DNA of 64,000 bases from the NCBI RefSeq assembly GCF_000280905.1, contig NZ_ALAP01000052.1, positions 80,784-144,783 of the forward strand, in the 5' to 3' direction. Positions 50,341 through 59,115 of the stretch are shown in pieces (position 1 is the first letter of the stretch; the number at the start of each line of letters is the position of its first letter). The translations under genes were made by a program, and so were the position numbers. The notes below the pieces were generated by a model. The model had not been told where the DNA came from. It did no database searches and saw nothing but the letters and a program-made list of their open reading frames with translations. The stretch is from Streptomyces sp. AA1529 (lineage in GTDB: Bacteria; Actinomycetota; Actinomycetes; Streptomycetales; Streptomycetaceae).

Positions 50341-51903
50341 TCAGGAACCCGCGTACGGGATGATCGCCGAGACCCGGAAGCCGCCCGCGTCCGTCGGCCC
50401 GGAGACGAACCCGCCGCCGAGCGCGGTCACCCGCTCCCGCATCCCCACCAGGCCGTTGCCGCCGCTGGGCAGCCCCGCGTCGGCCGCACCGTCGGCGGCC
50501 GGGTCGTTCTCGACCTGCAGCGCGACCTCCGCCACGCGGTGCGCGACCCGCACCCTGGTCGCGGCTCCGGCCGCATGCTTGTGCACGTTGGTCAGCGCCT
50601 CCTGCACCACCCGGTACGCGGTCTGCTGGACCGGCGGCGGGCAGGCTCCGTCGGGGCTGCCCTCGACGCTGAGTTCCACGGCCATCCCGGCGGCGCGCGA
50701 CTGGCCGACCAGCGAGTCGAGATGGGCCAGCGAGGGCGGACCGGAGTGCGGGACTCCGCTCTCCGGGCGCGGCGCACCGGCGACCTGCCCCGCGCCCCGC
50801 GTCGTCGCCGTCCCGGCGTCCGCGCCGCGCTCCGCGCTCCCGGCGGCCGGCTGTCCCGCCGCCTGTCCGGCGACCGCGGACACGAACTCGGCCAGCCGCG
50901 AAGGCGCCTCGGCCGCTGCGGCTCCGGACGCGCCGGCCGGGGGCGCGGGGCCGTGCCCGGGAGCGGCGGGGGCGTCCTGCGCGGCGGCCGGGCCGGGCGC
51001 GGCCCCGGAGACGGCGGCGGCGCCGGACGGAGCGGGACCGGCGGCCCCGGCGGGTTCGGACCGCCCGCTGCGCTCCGGTCTCTCCGACTCACCGGAGCGC
51101 AGCACGCCCAGCATGGTGCGCAGTTCGTCGAGGGCCTGCCGGCCCATGTCGCCCACCAGTGCGGCGTTCTTCGCCGCCTTGTCCGGGTCCTTGAGCGCCA
51201 CCGCCTGCAACGCCGCCGCGTGCACCACCATCAGGCTCACCCGGTGGGCGACCACGTCGTGCATCTCCCGGGCGATCCGGGTGCGCTCCTCGTTCCGTGC
51301 CCATTCGGCGCGCTCCTCCGCCCGGTCCGCCAGCAGCGAGAGCTCGCGCTCCAGGCCGTCGGCGCGCTCGCGCAGCGACTCCACGAGCCGCCGCCGCGCT
51401 CCGACGTACAGTCCGAGCAGCACGGGCGGCGCCGTCACCCCGACCGACATGAGGATCGAGACGAGCGGGACGAACCAGCCCTGGGGGTTGAAGTCGGGGT
51501 CCTGCCCGATGTTCTGGTCGAGCCGGTAGGCGGTCATCACCAGCATCCCGGCGGCGGCCATCCCGGCCAGCAGCCCGGTGATCCGGCGCGGCACGTCGGT
51601 GGCGGCGAGCGTGTAGAGACCGACGACCCCGAGGAAGGTGCCCATCTCCGCCGGTATGACGGCGATGGCGACCAACACGACCGCTATCGGCCAGCGGCGG
51701 CGCAGCACCAGCGTGGCCCCCGCGACGGCCCCCAGGAGCACCGCGAGAGCCCCCGGGATACCCGTCTCCCGGGCGAAGCCCTGCCCCTGCAGCGCGCACT
51801 CCGCGGCGGAGGCCGCGGCCAGGGCGATGTCGAGCACCGCACTCCGTGGTTTCTCCCACCACCACGGCCCGCCCCGCGTACGGTTTTCCCCCGTCTCGGT
51901 CAT
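50341..51903 (-). CDS. orphan NarL-type sensor histidine kinase
   Basis: This encodes 520 residues. About five or six membrane helices span 22-170. A HisKA_3 dimerisation domain has the phospho-acceptor His215 (EERTRIAREMHDVVAHRVSL). A HATPase domain (405-515) has VVQEALTNVHKHA and NGLVGMRERV. Between them is an unusual Pro/Ala/Gly/Ser-rich insert of about 120 residues (271-390). No response regulator is adjacent. The ATG at 51903 has no ribosome site. TAGGGT lies 7 nt upstream, so the mRNA is probably leaderless. Confidence 0.9.
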   Translation of the reverse strand: MTETGENRTRGGPWWWEKPRSAVLDIALAAASAAECALQGQGFARETGIPGALAVLLGAVAGATLVLRRRWPIAVVLVAIAVIPAEMGTFLGVVGLYTLAATDVPRRITGLLAGMAAAGMLVMTAYRLDQNIGQDPDFNPQGWFVPLVSILMSVGVTAPPVLLGLYVGARRRLVESLRERADGLERELSLLADRAEERAEWARNEERTRIAREMHDVVAHRVSLMVVHAAALQAVALKDPDKAAKNAALVGDMGRQALDELRTMLGVLRSGESERPERSGRSEPAGAAGPAPSGAAAVSGAAPGPAAAQDAPAAPGHGPAPPAGASGAAAAEAPSRLAEFVSAVAGQAAGQPAAGSAERGADAGTATTRGAGQVAGAPRPESGVPHSGPPSLAHLDSLVGQSRAAGMAVELSVEGSPDGACPPPVQQTAYRVVQEALTNVHKHAAGAATRVRVAHRVAEVALQVENDPAADGAADAGLPSGGNGLVGMRERVTALGGGFVSGPTDAGGFRVSAIIPYAGS

Positions 51904-51910
51904 ACCGACC

Positions 51911-51916
51911 ACCCTA
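51911..51916 (-). promoter_or_regulatory. -10 element of leaderless histidine kinase gene
   Basis: TAGGGT (minus strand) with 7 nt to the ATG at 51903 predicts a transcript starting at the initiation codon. The -35 is unclear. Confidence 0.55.
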
Positions 51917-52162
51917 CGACCGCCCCCCGCCGCCTTGCCCCGCCGATCCCCGGAACACCCCATTCCGGTCATCTGTCCGTGCCCGGACGGTTTCGTGAAC
52001 GACTCAGCAGCGGCCCGGCGGCCCCGCGGGCCGCACCGGCGGCCCGGCGGAGGGTCCGCGGATCGCGACCGCCGCACCCCCCGCGGACCGCGAATCCGGC
52101 GGACGGACGGGCGTGAACCCACCGGACGAACGAGGTCGCGTCAGGTACGCTCTGAGCCACCT

Positions 52163-52234
52163 TCCCCCGTGGTGTAACGGGCAGCACCCTGGATTTTGGA
52201 TCCAGTAGTCAAGGTTCAAATCCTTGCGGGGGAG
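52163..52234 (+). tRNA. tRNA-Gln(UUG)
   Basis: This 72-nt cloverleaf has acceptor stem TCCCCCG/CGGGGGA, a GGTGTAACGGGCAGCA D-arm and an anticodon stem-loop CTGGA-TTTTGGA-TCCAG with anticodon TTG. The T-arm is AAGGTTCAAATCCTT. The discriminator is G and the CCA is not encoded. Confidence 0.95.
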
Positions 52235-52300
52235 CCCACGACGCACACGGCCCGGTGGCCCGTCGTCACCGCGCGGACGATCCGGTCACCAACACCACGG

Positions 52301-52365
52301 GACGCACGACCCGGTCGGCACCGACGCACGATCGGTCGGCACGGACGCACGACCCGGTCGGCACG
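52301..52365. repeat. three tandem 21-22 nt repeats
   Basis: Three copies of gacgcacgacccggtcggcac-type units lie between tRNA-Gln and glmU. The middle copy differs by a 1-nt deletion and a substitution. They could be stacked regulator sites or simple repeat expansion. Confidence 0.75.
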
Positions 52366-52483
52366 GCGTACACGGTCCGGGCCGGCCCTCTTCCGCCGCC
52401 CGAGGGCCCGGCCCTCCCGGCACACGGCGAACCCCCCGGTATCCTGCGGGATGCACCCACCCCCGAAGCCGAAGGGCACACCC

Positions 52484-54010
52484 GTGAGCGTCACTCGCCC
52501 GGCAGCCGTCGTCGTTCTCGCAGCGGGTGAGGGCACCCGCATGAAGTCGGCGACCCCCAAGGTCCTGCACGAGATCTGCGGCCGCTCCCTGGTCGGCCAT
52601 GTGGTGAGCGCCGCGCGGGCGCTGGATCCGGAACAGTTGGTCGTGGTCGTCGGGCACGCGCGCGAGCAGGTCACCGCGCACCTGTCGCGGCTGGACGCCG
52701 AGGCCCGCACCGCCGTGCAGCACGAGCAGAACGGCACCGGGCACGCCGTCCGGATGGCGCTGGCCGAGCTGGACGACGGGGGGCCCGCCGGGACGGTCCT
52801 GGTGACCTGCGGCGACACCCCACTGCTGACCGGCGGGACACTGCAGCAGCTGGCGGACACCCACGTCGCCGACGGCAACGCCGTCACCGTGCTGACCGCG
52901 GAGGTCCCGGACGCGACCGGCTACGGCCGCATCGTGCGCGAGAGCGGCGGCGGGGCGGTCACCGGGATCGTGGAACACAAGGACGCGACCGAGGAGCAGC
53001 GCACCGTCCGGGAGATCAACTCGGGGGTGTTCGCGTTCGACGGCCGGCTGCTGGCGCAGGCGCTGGCGCAGGTCAGCACGGACAACAGCCAGGGCGAGGA
53101 GTACCTGACGGACGTGCTCGGCATCCTGCGGGAGGCCGGCCACCGGGTGGGCGCCGCGGTGGCGGGCGACCACCGGGAGATCGCGGGCATCAACAACCGC
53201 GTGCAGCTCTCCGAGGCCCGCCGGATGCTCAACGGCCGGCTGCTGGAGGACGCCATGCTGGCCGGAGTCACGGTCGTCGACCCGGCCACCACGTGGATGG
53301 ACGTCGACGTGACCTACGAGCCGGACGCCACGGTCCACCCCGGCACCCAGCTGCTCGGCGGCACGCACCTGGGCCCGGCCAGCGAGGTGGGGCCGAACAC
53401 GCGCCTGACCGACACCCGGGTGGGCGCGGGGGCCACGGTCAGCAACACCGTCGCGCAGGGCGCGGAGATCGGGGAGCGGTGCGCGGTCGGCCCCTACACC
53501 TATCTGCGGCCCGGCACCCGGCTGGGCCCGAAGGTGAAGGCGGGCAGCTACGTCGAGATGAAGAACGCCGAAGTCGGGGAGGGCAGCAAGGTGCCGCACC
53601 TCTCCTACGTGGGCGACGCGGTGATCGGGGAGCACAGCAACATCGGCGCGGCGAGCGTCTTCGTGAACTACGACGGTGAGAGCAAACACACCACGACGGT
53701 CGGCTCGCACTGCCGGATGGGGGCGGACAACATGTATGTGGCTCCTGTCACGATCGGGGACGGCGCCTACAGCGCCGCGGGCTCCGTGATCACCAAGGAT
53801 GTGCCGCCCGGCTCGCTGGCCGTGGCGCGCGGCCAGCAGCGCAACATCGAGGGCTGGGTGGCCCGCAAACGGCCGGGCAGCGCTTCGGCGCAGGCGGCGC
53901 AGGAGGTGGCGCAGGAGCCCGCCGGTCCGCCCTCGCGAGCCCCCGAGACGGCCGGGAACGCCCGTTCCGCGAACGGTGCGAGCGGGCAGGTTCGCGCAGA
54001 AGAGGGTTAA
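52484..54010 (+). CDS. glmU: bifunctional UDP-N-acetylglucosamine pyrophosphorylase / GlcN-1-P acetyltransferase
   Basis: This 508-residue enzyme makes UDP-GlcNAc for peptidoglycan. The N-terminal pyrophosphorylase has LAAGEGTRMKSATPKVLHE, CGDTPLL and GYGRIVRE. The C-terminal left-handed beta-helix acetyltransferase has the hexapeptide ladder, with YLRPGTRLG, HLSYVGDAVIGEHSNIGA and FVNYDG. The last 45 residues are a disordered Ala/Glu/Pro tail. I chose the GTG at 52484 by family start, with AAGGG upstream. An ATG at 52451 sits 6 nt after TATCCT (52439-52444) and could be an alternative leaderless start. Confidence 0.96.
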   Translation: MSVTRPAAVVVLAAGEGTRMKSATPKVLHEICGRSLVGHVVSAARALDPEQLVVVVGHAREQVTAHLSRLDAEARTAVQHEQNGTGHAVRMALAELDDGGPAGTVLVTCGDTPLLTGGTLQQLADTHVADGNAVTVLTAEVPDATGYGRIVRESGGGAVTGIVEHKDATEEQRTVREINSGVFAFDGRLLAQALAQVSTDNSQGEEYLTDVLGILREAGHRVGAAVAGDHREIAGINNRVQLSEARRMLNGRLLEDAMLAGVTVVDPATTWMDVDVTYEPDATVHPGTQLLGGTHLGPASEVGPNTRLTDTRVGAGATVSNTVAQGAEIGERCAVGPYTYLRPGTRLGPKVKAGSYVEMKNAEVGEGSKVPHLSYVGDAVIGEHSNIGAASVFVNYDGESKHTTTVGSHCRMGADNMYVAPVTIGDGAYSAAGSVITKDVPPGSLAVARGQQRNIEGWVARKRPGSASAQAAQEVAQEPAGPPSRAPETAGNARSANGASGQVRAEEG

Positions 54011-54155
54011 GACCGGGTATCCGGTCGTATGACGGGGGGCGTACGGTTATGGAGGCCTGATGGGCCACGCGGCTGAAAACCGACGCCGCCCTCCGCCAAC
54101 CGACGCCGCCCCCCACCGAGCCGCCGTGCGGCGCACACACAGGGAGACAACAGCA

Positions 54156-55133
54156 GTGACCGGGATCAAGACGACCGGCGAGAAGAAGCTCATGCTCTTC
54201 TCCGGCCGCGCCCACCCCGAACTCGCCGAGGAAGTCGCCAAGCAGCTCGGTATCGGCGTGGTCCCGACCAAGGCTTTCGACTTCGCGAACGGCGAGATCT
54301 ACGTTCGCTTCCAGGAGTCGGCGCGCGGCGCCGACTGCTTCCTGGTCCAGAGCCACACCACGCCGATCAACAAGTGGATCATGGAACAGCTCATCATGAT
54401 CGACGCGTTGAAGCGGGCGTCGGCGCGGAGCATCACGGTGATCGTCCCGTTCTACGGGTACGCCCGGCAGGACAAGAAGCACCGCGGACGCGAGCCGATC
54501 TCGGCCCGGCTGATGGCGGACATGTTCCGCACCGCGGGCGCGGACCGCATCCTCACCGTCGACCTGCACACCGACCAGATCCAGGGCTTCTTCGACGGAC
54601 CGGTCGACCACCTGTTCGCGCTGCCGCTGCTGGCGGACTACGTGGCGGCCAGGACCGACCGCGACAAGCTCACCGTCGTCTCGCCCGACGCGGGCCGCGT
54701 CCGGGTCGCCGACCGCTGGGCCGACCGGCTCGGCGCCCCGCTGGCCATCGTCCACAAGCGCCGCGACCCGGACGTGGCGAACCAGGTGACCGTGCACGAG
54801 GTCGTCGGCGACGTGAAGGACCGGGTCTGCGTCCTCGTCGACGACATGATCGACACCGGCGGCACCATCTGCGCGGCCGCCGACGCGCTGTTCGCCAACG
54901 GCGCCGAGGACGTCATCGTCACGGCCACCCACGGCGTGCTCTCCGGACCGGCCGCCGACCGGCTCAAGAACTCCAAGGTCAGCGAGTTCATCTTCACCAA
55001 CACGCTGCCCACCCCGAGCGAGCTCGAACTCGACAAGATCACGGTGCTGTCGATGGCACCGACGATCGCCCGCGCCGTGCGCGAGGTGTTCGAGGACGGC
55101 TCGGTGACCAGCCTCTTCGACGAGCAGGCATAG
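54156..55133 (+). CDS. prs: ribose-phosphate pyrophosphokinase
   Basis: This 325-residue enzyme converts ribose-5-phosphate and ATP to PRPP. The start is the GTG at 54156, with AGGGAG 9 nt upstream. Signatures are FDFANGEIYVRFQESARGAD, VPFYGYARQDKKHRGREPISARL, DLHTDQIQGFF and the PRPP-binding loop VLVDDMIDTGGTI. The position between glmU and rplY matches the conserved actinobacterial order. Confidence 0.97.
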   Translation: MTGIKTTGEKKLMLFSGRAHPELAEEVAKQLGIGVVPTKAFDFANGEIYVRFQESARGADCFLVQSHTTPINKWIMEQLIMIDALKRASARSITVIVPFYGYARQDKKHRGREPISARLMADMFRTAGADRILTVDLHTDQIQGFFDGPVDHLFALPLLADYVAARTDRDKLTVVSPDAGRVRVADRWADRLGAPLAIVHKRRDPDVANQVTVHEVVGDVKDRVCVLVDDMIDTGGTICAAADALFANGAEDVIVTATHGVLSGPAADRLKNSKVSEFIFTNTLPTPSELELDKITVLSMAPTIARAVREVFEDGSVTSLFDEQA

Positions 55134-55339
55134 CCGCCCGGCCCTCCCGGGCCCGCTCCGCTGATCGATTTCCGGCCGGCCTCCCGCACCGCGTAGACTC
55201 CACGAGTCGCTCGGCGAGGGAGGCCGGTCCGCTTCATGGGGATCGGATACTCCGTTATCGACGCGCGCTCTTCGTAGCAGGTCCGTCGGGACCGAGTGGC
55301 ACCGCAGACATCCGTACCACCGCTTACGAGGAGCGCAGC

Positions 55340-55942
55340 ATGGCTGACGTCAACATCGACGCGACCGTCCGCAACGAGTTCGGCAAGGGCTCCGCCCGCC
55401 GGCTCCGCCGCGAGGAGCGGGTCCCGGCCGTGATCTACGGCCACGGCGCCGAGCCCGTCCACGTGGCCCTGCCCAGCTACGACATGATGATGGCGCTCAA
55501 GACCCCGAACGTCCTGATCAACCTGGACATCGAGGGCAAGAAGCAGCTCGTCATCCCGAAGGCCGTCCAGCGCGAGGCCATCCGCCAGTTCCTCGTCCAC
55601 GTCGACCTGCTGGTCGTCAAGAAGGGCGAAAAGGTCCAGGTCGAGGTCCCGATCCACATCGAGGGCGAACTGGCCCCGGGCCAGAACCTGATCGAGCACG
55701 TGTACAACACGCTGCCGGTCGAGGCCGAGGCCACCCACATCCCGGAGTCGGTCACCGTCTCCGTCGAGGGCATGGACGTCGGCGACCAGGTCCTGGCGAA
55801 GGACATCAAGCTGCCGGGCAACACCACGCTGGCCATCGAGGGCGACGAGACCGTCATCTCGATCCTCGCCGCCCAGGCCGAGGAGCCCGCCGCCGAGGGC
55901 GAGGAAGGCGCGGGCGAGGAAGGCGCGGCGAGCGCCGAGTAA
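55340..55942 (+). CDS. rplY: 50S ribosomal protein L25/Ctc
   Basis: This 200-residue protein starts at the ATG at 55340, with GAGGAG at 55328-55333. The N-terminal 5S rRNA-binding L25 domain (1-95) has RNEFGKGSARRLRREERVPAV and VDLLVVKKGEKV. The C-terminal TL5/CTC domain follows, ending in an acidic Glu/Ala/Gly tail. TAGACT near 55194 suggests a promoter and a leader of about 140 nt. Confidence 0.96.
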   Translation: MADVNIDATVRNEFGKGSARRLRREERVPAVIYGHGAEPVHVALPSYDMMMALKTPNVLINLDIEGKKQLVIPKAVQREAIRQFLVHVDLLVVKKGEKVQVEVPIHIEGELAPGQNLIEHVYNTLPVEAEATHIPESVTVSVEGMDVGDQVLAKDIKLPGNTTLAIEGDETVISILAAQAEEPAAEGEEGAGEEGAASAE

Positions 55943-55995
55943 GCTCCCGCTTCCCACCGCCCCGCGACCCCGCGGGGCCCCGCATCCAGCGGGTC

Positions 55996-56039
55996 GGTGC
56001 GGGTGGGACGCGGCTGCCGGGCCGCGTCCCACCCGCACC
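55996..56039. terminator. hairpin between rplY and pth
   Basis: A perfect 18-bp stem (55996-56013 with 56022-56039) closes an 8-nt loop. It lies 53 nt after the rplY stop and could attenuate or end transcription before pth. Confidence 0.8.
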
Positions 56040-56097
56040 ACCGGGCTCCCGGGCCCCACCGGTGCCCGGCGGAAACCCCACGACCGGAGGACCACGT

Positions 56098-56688
56098 ATG
56101 CCGGCCACCACCCCGTGGCTCATCGCCGGACTCGGCAACCCGGGCCCCGACTACTCGGGCAACCGCCACAACGTGGGCTTCATGGTCGCCGACCTCCTCG
56201 CCGGCCGGACCGGCGGCAGATTCAAGTCGCACAAGGCGGGCCGCGCCCAGGTACTCGAAGGCCGCATCGGCATCCCCGGCACCACCAGCACCCGTGTGGT
56301 GCTCGCCAAACCGATGTCGTACATGAATGTCTCCGGCGGACCCGTCAAGGCGCTGCTGGACTTCTACGGCATCGGGACCGACCGGCTGCTCGTCGTCCAC
56401 GACGAACTCGACATCGACTACGGCACCCTCCGCCTCAAGTTCGGCGGCGGCGACAACGGCCACAACGGCCTCAAGTCCCTCACCAAACTGCTGGGCCGCG
56501 ACTACTACCGCGTCCGCTTCGGCGTCGGCCGGCCCCCGGGCCGGATGCAGGTCGCCGACTACGTCCTGAAGGACTTCTCCAGCACGGAACGCAAAGAGCT
56601 GGACTACTTCGTCGACCGCGCCGCGGACGCCTGCGAGAGCCTGATCACCGACGGCCTGGAACGCGCCCAGAGCACCTACAACACCTGA
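56098..56688 (+). CDS. pth: peptidyl-tRNA hydrolase
   Basis: This 196-residue enzyme releases tRNA from prematurely ended peptidyl-tRNA. The start is the ATG at 56098, with GGAGG at 56086-56090. It shows LIAGLGNPGPDYSGNRHNVGF with catalytic His, AKPMSYMNVSGG, VVHDELDIDYG with the catalytic Asp, and GGGDNGHNGLKSL. Length and motifs are canonical. Confidence 0.97.
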   Translation: MPATTPWLIAGLGNPGPDYSGNRHNVGFMVADLLAGRTGGRFKSHKAGRAQVLEGRIGIPGTTSTRVVLAKPMSYMNVSGGPVKALLDFYGIGTDRLLVVHDELDIDYGTLRLKFGGGDNGHNGLKSLTKLLGRDYYRVRFGVGRPPGRMQVADYVLKDFSSTERKELDYFVDRAADACESLITDGLERAQSTYNT

Positions 56689-56804
56689 CCCCACAGGCCC
56701 GCGCTCTCCGCCCCGCGGGCCATCTTCCGGCGGCCCGGCTCCTCGGCGGGCCCGGCCTCTTCCGCGGGCCTGGCATTGTCGCGCCACCCGCCCCCGGACG
56801 GGGC

Positions 56805-57818
56805 TCAGCCGCGGTTGACGGCCTGGATCTCCTTGACGGTGACAGCGACCTCCCCGACGGACTCCCCGTCGGGCATGGCGTGCCGCGGCGTCCCATCCGG
56901 GCCAGGGCCCTCGGACCAGAAGACGCGCCACGTCAGAGCCGCCCTCAGGGTGTGCCGCGTTCCCTCGGCGGTGACCCGCCGATAGACGATGTTGCACTCG
57001 GCATCCTCGGTGTTCACCGAGTACCCTCCACCGGCGTCCTTGACCAGGTCGTACGTACAGGACGCCGGATCCGCGTCCGTCGTGCCCGCGGCCAGCCGCA
57101 GCCGCACGGGCTCAGCGACCGTCGTCGCCGCCAGTTCCCGTCCCGCCTGGTCGATGGCGGCGGTCACCCAGACTCGGCCCAACGTCCTGGCGAAACGGAC
57201 ATGGGTGGCGAGATTCACCACCTGCCGACCGGCCTTTGGGGACAGCGTCAGCGGCGGAGCGGGCAGTCTGGCTTTCTGATAAGCGAGCCCGGCGAGGATT
57301 TCGGCATTGAGGACGGGGGCGTCGGCGGGCGCCGGGTGACCGGGCCCGATGAAGACGAACCCGTCCTGGTCAAGGCACTCCTCAGGAGTGCCGCTGGTGG
57401 TGTCCGTGTTGTACCGCATGACATACCACTCGCCCTTGTCCCCGATATGCATGTCCGGGTACCTCGCCCGCACGCCACCCTGCCCGTTCGCTCCCTCCCC
57501 GTGCCGGACGTCCACCTTGGTGGCATACGCGGAGAACTCCTCCGGCGAGTACCGCGGTTCGTACCAGCAGGCCGGCGGCTCCCAATCCGCCCCCTGAACA
57601 GCAGTCATCGCAGCCCCACCGGAGGACGGCGCGCGATGGACGGAGAACTGCACGCGGGAGGCGATACCGTCGGGCTTGCCTTCGCTCGAGGGCTGCTCCG
57701 GCTCAGTCACGCCGCCCCATCCGCCGCCGTCCCCCGCCGACGCCGTGGACGCAGAGCACAAGAGCAGCGTCGCGACGAACACTGCCGACATCGCGGTTCT
57801 GCTGTCTACCGCGCGCAC
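56805..57818 (-). CDS. secreted hypothetical protein
   Basis: This encodes 337 residues. The GTG at 57818 overlaps the upstream lipoprotein gene by 13 nt and has AAAGGGGG about 9 nt upstream. A signal peptide (SAVFVATLLLCSASTASA) ends near residue 28. The mature protein has four Cys and conserved aromatic segments (EPPACWYEPRYSPEEFSAY, GEWYVMRYNTD). A beta-rich C-terminal half follows. I do not recognise the family; similar proteins accompany Streptomyces WXG-type operons. It is the last gene of the 61942-56805 operon. GC is moderately below the core genes. Confidence 0.75.
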   Translation of the reverse strand: MRAVDSRTAMSAVFVATLLLCSASTASAGDGGGWGGVTEPEQPSSEGKPDGIASRVQFSVHRAPSSGGAAMTAVQGADWEPPACWYEPRYSPEEFSAYATKVDVRHGEGANGQGGVRARYPDMHIGDKGEWYVMRYNTDTTSGTPEECLDQDGFVFIGPGHPAPADAPVLNAEILAGLAYQKARLPAPPLTLSPKAGRQVVNLATHVRFARTLGRVWVTAAIDQAGRELAATTVAEPVRLRLAAGTTDADPASCTYDLVKDAGGGYSVNTEDAECNIVYRRVTAEGTRHTLRAALTWRVFWSEGPGPDGTPRHAMPDGESVGEVAVTVKEIQAVNRG

Positions 57819-58465
57819 TCCTCGTCGCCCCCTTTCCCCGCCATGGAAATCACCACCCATGTACCGCCACGCTTCTCCATGATCGCCTTCCCGCTGGTGA
57901 AATCACTCTTGCTCGGCTTGGTGTGGACAACCTTCCCCGTGTCCACCATCTTGGCGAACGCATCTCGTTGACTCTCGCAGAAAGTGACGGCAGCAGCCTC
58001 CTTTCCGACGGTGACTCTACGGTCGTAGTAGCGATACGTACCCGTACCTAATTTTCCTTCCGCGCGATACTCCTTGACGCGCGACTGCACTTGTTTCCCC
58101 GCATCGTCCTGGAAGTAGGTATGGACCACCGGAACGTCAGGCTTTCCTGTTGAATAGGCAAGCGCCATGGCATTGACCGCGTCGGCGTGATCTCGTAAAA
58201 TCTCGTCCTTTTCTGGATCACCAGTCATGTCGTCACCGTCCAGAACGACGTGGACGCCCTCGGGAAGGTCGAGCTTCGGCGCGCCCGGATCCCCCGACGC
58301 ACTGGCGCTCGCACTCGGCGAAGCCGAGGCCGGCTGCCCGCCGCCGTCCTTCGCCCCCTCGATATCCCTCTTCCCGGACCCGTCATCACCGCCTCCGCAA
58401 GCACTCAACAACACGAGACCGGACACCGCGACCGTCGCTATCACCCCACGCATGAATAAGCTCAC
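57806..58465 (-). CDS. lipoprotein with three TTA codons
   Basis: This encodes 219 residues. The signal peptide ends in the lipobox LLSAC (Cys23). A Ser/Ala linker (45-60) precedes a globular domain of about 150 residues ending GGTWVVISMAGKGGDEECAR, which resembles NTF2-like or DUF-type extracellular folds. The GTG at 58465 overlaps the upstream stop by 4 nt. In-frame TTA codons lie at codon 3 (58459-58457), codon 90 (58198-58196) and codon 139 (58051-58049), so translation needs the bldA tRNA whichever start is used. Codon use is clearly lower in GC than in neighbours, suggesting transfer. Confidence 0.8.
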   Translation of the reverse strand: MSLFMRGVIATVAVSGLVLLSACGGGDDGSGKRDIEGAKDGGGQPASASPSASASASGDPGAPKLDLPEGVHVVLDGDDMTGDPEKDEILRDHADAVNAMALAYSTGKPDVPVVHTYFQDDAGKQVQSRVKEYRAEGKLGTGTYRYYDRRVTVGKEAAAVTFCESQRDAFAKMVDTGKVVHTKPSKSDFTSGKAIMEKRGGTWVVISMAGKGGDEECAR

Positions 58466-59103
58466 CGCGCCCCTTCCCCTTTCTTGATATGGACCGGCCC
58501 CTCCGGCAATTTCTCGGCGCCCTTACACTTGTAGACATTCTGAGCGAGGGTGCGAGCGGCGTAGCCGGTGAGGTCGGCGAGCTTCGAAACATCTTCACTC
58601 GATCCCCCGCGCGCCGCCGTTGCTCCTACATGCAAGTACATTCTTCCGTTCGGCTCCTCAGGGGTTGGGCAGGGAACACGAAGGCTGATTGACCCTTTCT
58701 CCGCGCCGTACTCTCCGTACCCTTCACCAAACTCGGCCACATATTTACTCCCCTTTTCCACGTCACCTCTCGACTTCCCCCACTGCGTATACTGGACGCG
58801 AAAATTGGCACTCATATTTCCGACACTCGTCTCGCAGACGACTCCAAGTCCACGCGCCTCCTCCAGAATCCCCGGAAAACCGCGGGCGGTATCCTCTTCG
58901 AATTCACCGTGCGCTCGACCGTATGAAGGTTTCACTTGAGCACCGGAGAAAGTGTCGTTACACATGCGCGCGGGAATCTCCGAATCCCCTTGCGTTTTCA
59001 AATGAAGCCACCAAAAGGCAGAAGATCCGACGGCCATGACGAGCAGCCCACCCAGTAAGAGAACCTGATTTTTGAATCGTGGATTCCACTGCCTCGATCC
59101 CAC
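58462..59103 (-). CDS. single-pass membrane protein with a TTA codon
   Basis: This 213-residue protein starts at the GTG at 59103, with AAGGGG 6 nt upstream. One membrane helix (about 14-33, LLLGGLLVMAVGSSAFWW) leads to an external domain with several Cys (RMCNDTFSG, VVCETSVG, RVPCPTPEEP, VYKCKGAE). Codon 16, inside the helix, is TTA (59058-59056), so the gene is a likely bldA target. Local GC is low for this genome. It overlaps the lipoprotein gene by 4 nt and follows the WXG-like gene by 12 nt. No family is recognised. Confidence 0.8.
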   Translation of the reverse strand: MGSRQWNPRFKNQVLLLGGLLVMAVGSSAFWWLHLKTQGDSEIPARMCNDTFSGAQVKPSYGRAHGEFEEDTARGFPGILEEARGLGVVCETSVGNMSANFRVQYTQWGKSRGDVEKGSKYVAEFGEGYGEYGAEKGSISLRVPCPTPEEPNGRMYLHVGATAARGGSSEDVSKLADLTGYAARTLAQNVYKCKGAEKLPEGPVHIKKGEGAR

Positions 59104-59115
59104 TCCGGCCCCTTT

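Noticed and set aside
52301..52365. CRISPR array
   Set aside because: The 21-22 nt units are directly adjacent with no spacers and no cas genes are nearby.
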